A stretch of DNA of 64,000 nt, taken from assembly GCA_033239005.1 (NCBI GenBank), contig BSQZ01000071.1:1546852-1610851 (forward strand), read 5' to 3'. Below the pieces are notes generated by a model, which ran no database searches, was not told the origin of the DNA, and was given only the letters and a program-made list of their open reading frames with translations. A program made the position numbers and the translations under genes. Positions 63,787 to 64,000 of the stretch are shown here, one piece after another. The stretch comes from Lamellibrachia satsuma (Eukaryota > Annelida > Polychaeta > Sabellida > Siboglinidae). Each line of letters begins with the position of its first letter. Position 1 is the first letter of the stretch.

Positions 63787-64000
63787 CTGTCAAACAAAAT
63801 TAATGTAATCTCTCATGATGTTTATACGTAATACATTGGATCCGTTGGATATTTTAGGGTAGTTCATATTTTTCCTGTTACGGCAACTCCAATAGTATAA
63901 TAAGATATTGCGTTATAATAAGATGTCTCTGTTGCAGCAACTCCCACACAGTAGTACAGTAGTATAATTTATATTCTAGTTATGGCAACCCACACAAAAC

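Overview
This is a stretch of animal nuclear genome. The genes are interrupted by many introns with GT-AG splice sites, the proteins are built from extracellular metazoan modules (LDLR-type YWTD propeller, EGF, CUB, SEA), and the DNA between them is full of decayed retrotransposons, DNA transposons, tRNA-derived SINEs and very long microsatellites. It looks like a repeat-rich, probably marine, invertebrate; the sequence alone does not let me name the phylum. There are no bacterial-style genes, operons or CRISPR arrays.

The only recognisable host genes form a tandem family of at least three related type-I membrane receptors, all on the minus strand. Receptor A has only its 5' end here (signal peptide and first propeller blades, 2043 down to base 1). 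Receptor B is complete: I assembled 24 coding exons from 39655 down to 22653, and every exon junction keeps one reading frame (2988 nt, 995 residues). Its order is signal peptide, six-bladed YWTD propeller, four-cysteine module, LDLR-type EGF, CUB, eight EGFs, SEA with a MUC1-like G|S self-cleavage motif, transmembrane helix, and a short tail with an LDLR-like FDNPxF sorting motif. Receptor C has only its 3' part here (63786 down to 54133): an EGF array, stalk, transmembrane helix and tail. It lacks the SEA domain and the last EGF because exons 18-21 are cleanly missing, and it carries a second copy of EGF exons 16-17 from an internal duplication.

Layout: 1-2043 receptor A. 2.1-20.2 kb is intergenic repeat: a 33-bp minisatellite in two copies (5.5-6.2 and 11-12.6 kb), LINE fragments, a hAT-like element (15 kb), a decayed Gypsy/Ty3 pol (16.2-18.4 kb), a minus-strand LINE reverse transcriptase (18.7-19.5 kb) and a 450-bp (CT)n. 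20.2-22.65 kb is the receptor B 3' UTR region, split by an insertion of about 2 kb carrying a LINE. 22.65-39.66 kb is receptor B. 39.7-53.7 kb is intergenic repeat, dominated by two copies of a composite repeat of about 2.5 kb (42.1-45.5 and 47.3-50.2 kb) around decayed LINE copies. 53.7-64 kb is receptor C.

The genes presumably do related work: surface receptors that bind ligand through the propeller, CUB and EGF modules and are internalised through the tail motifs. Gain and loss of exon cassettes, nearly all phase 1, is the clear evolutionary theme. Ligands and functions are not known from the sequence.
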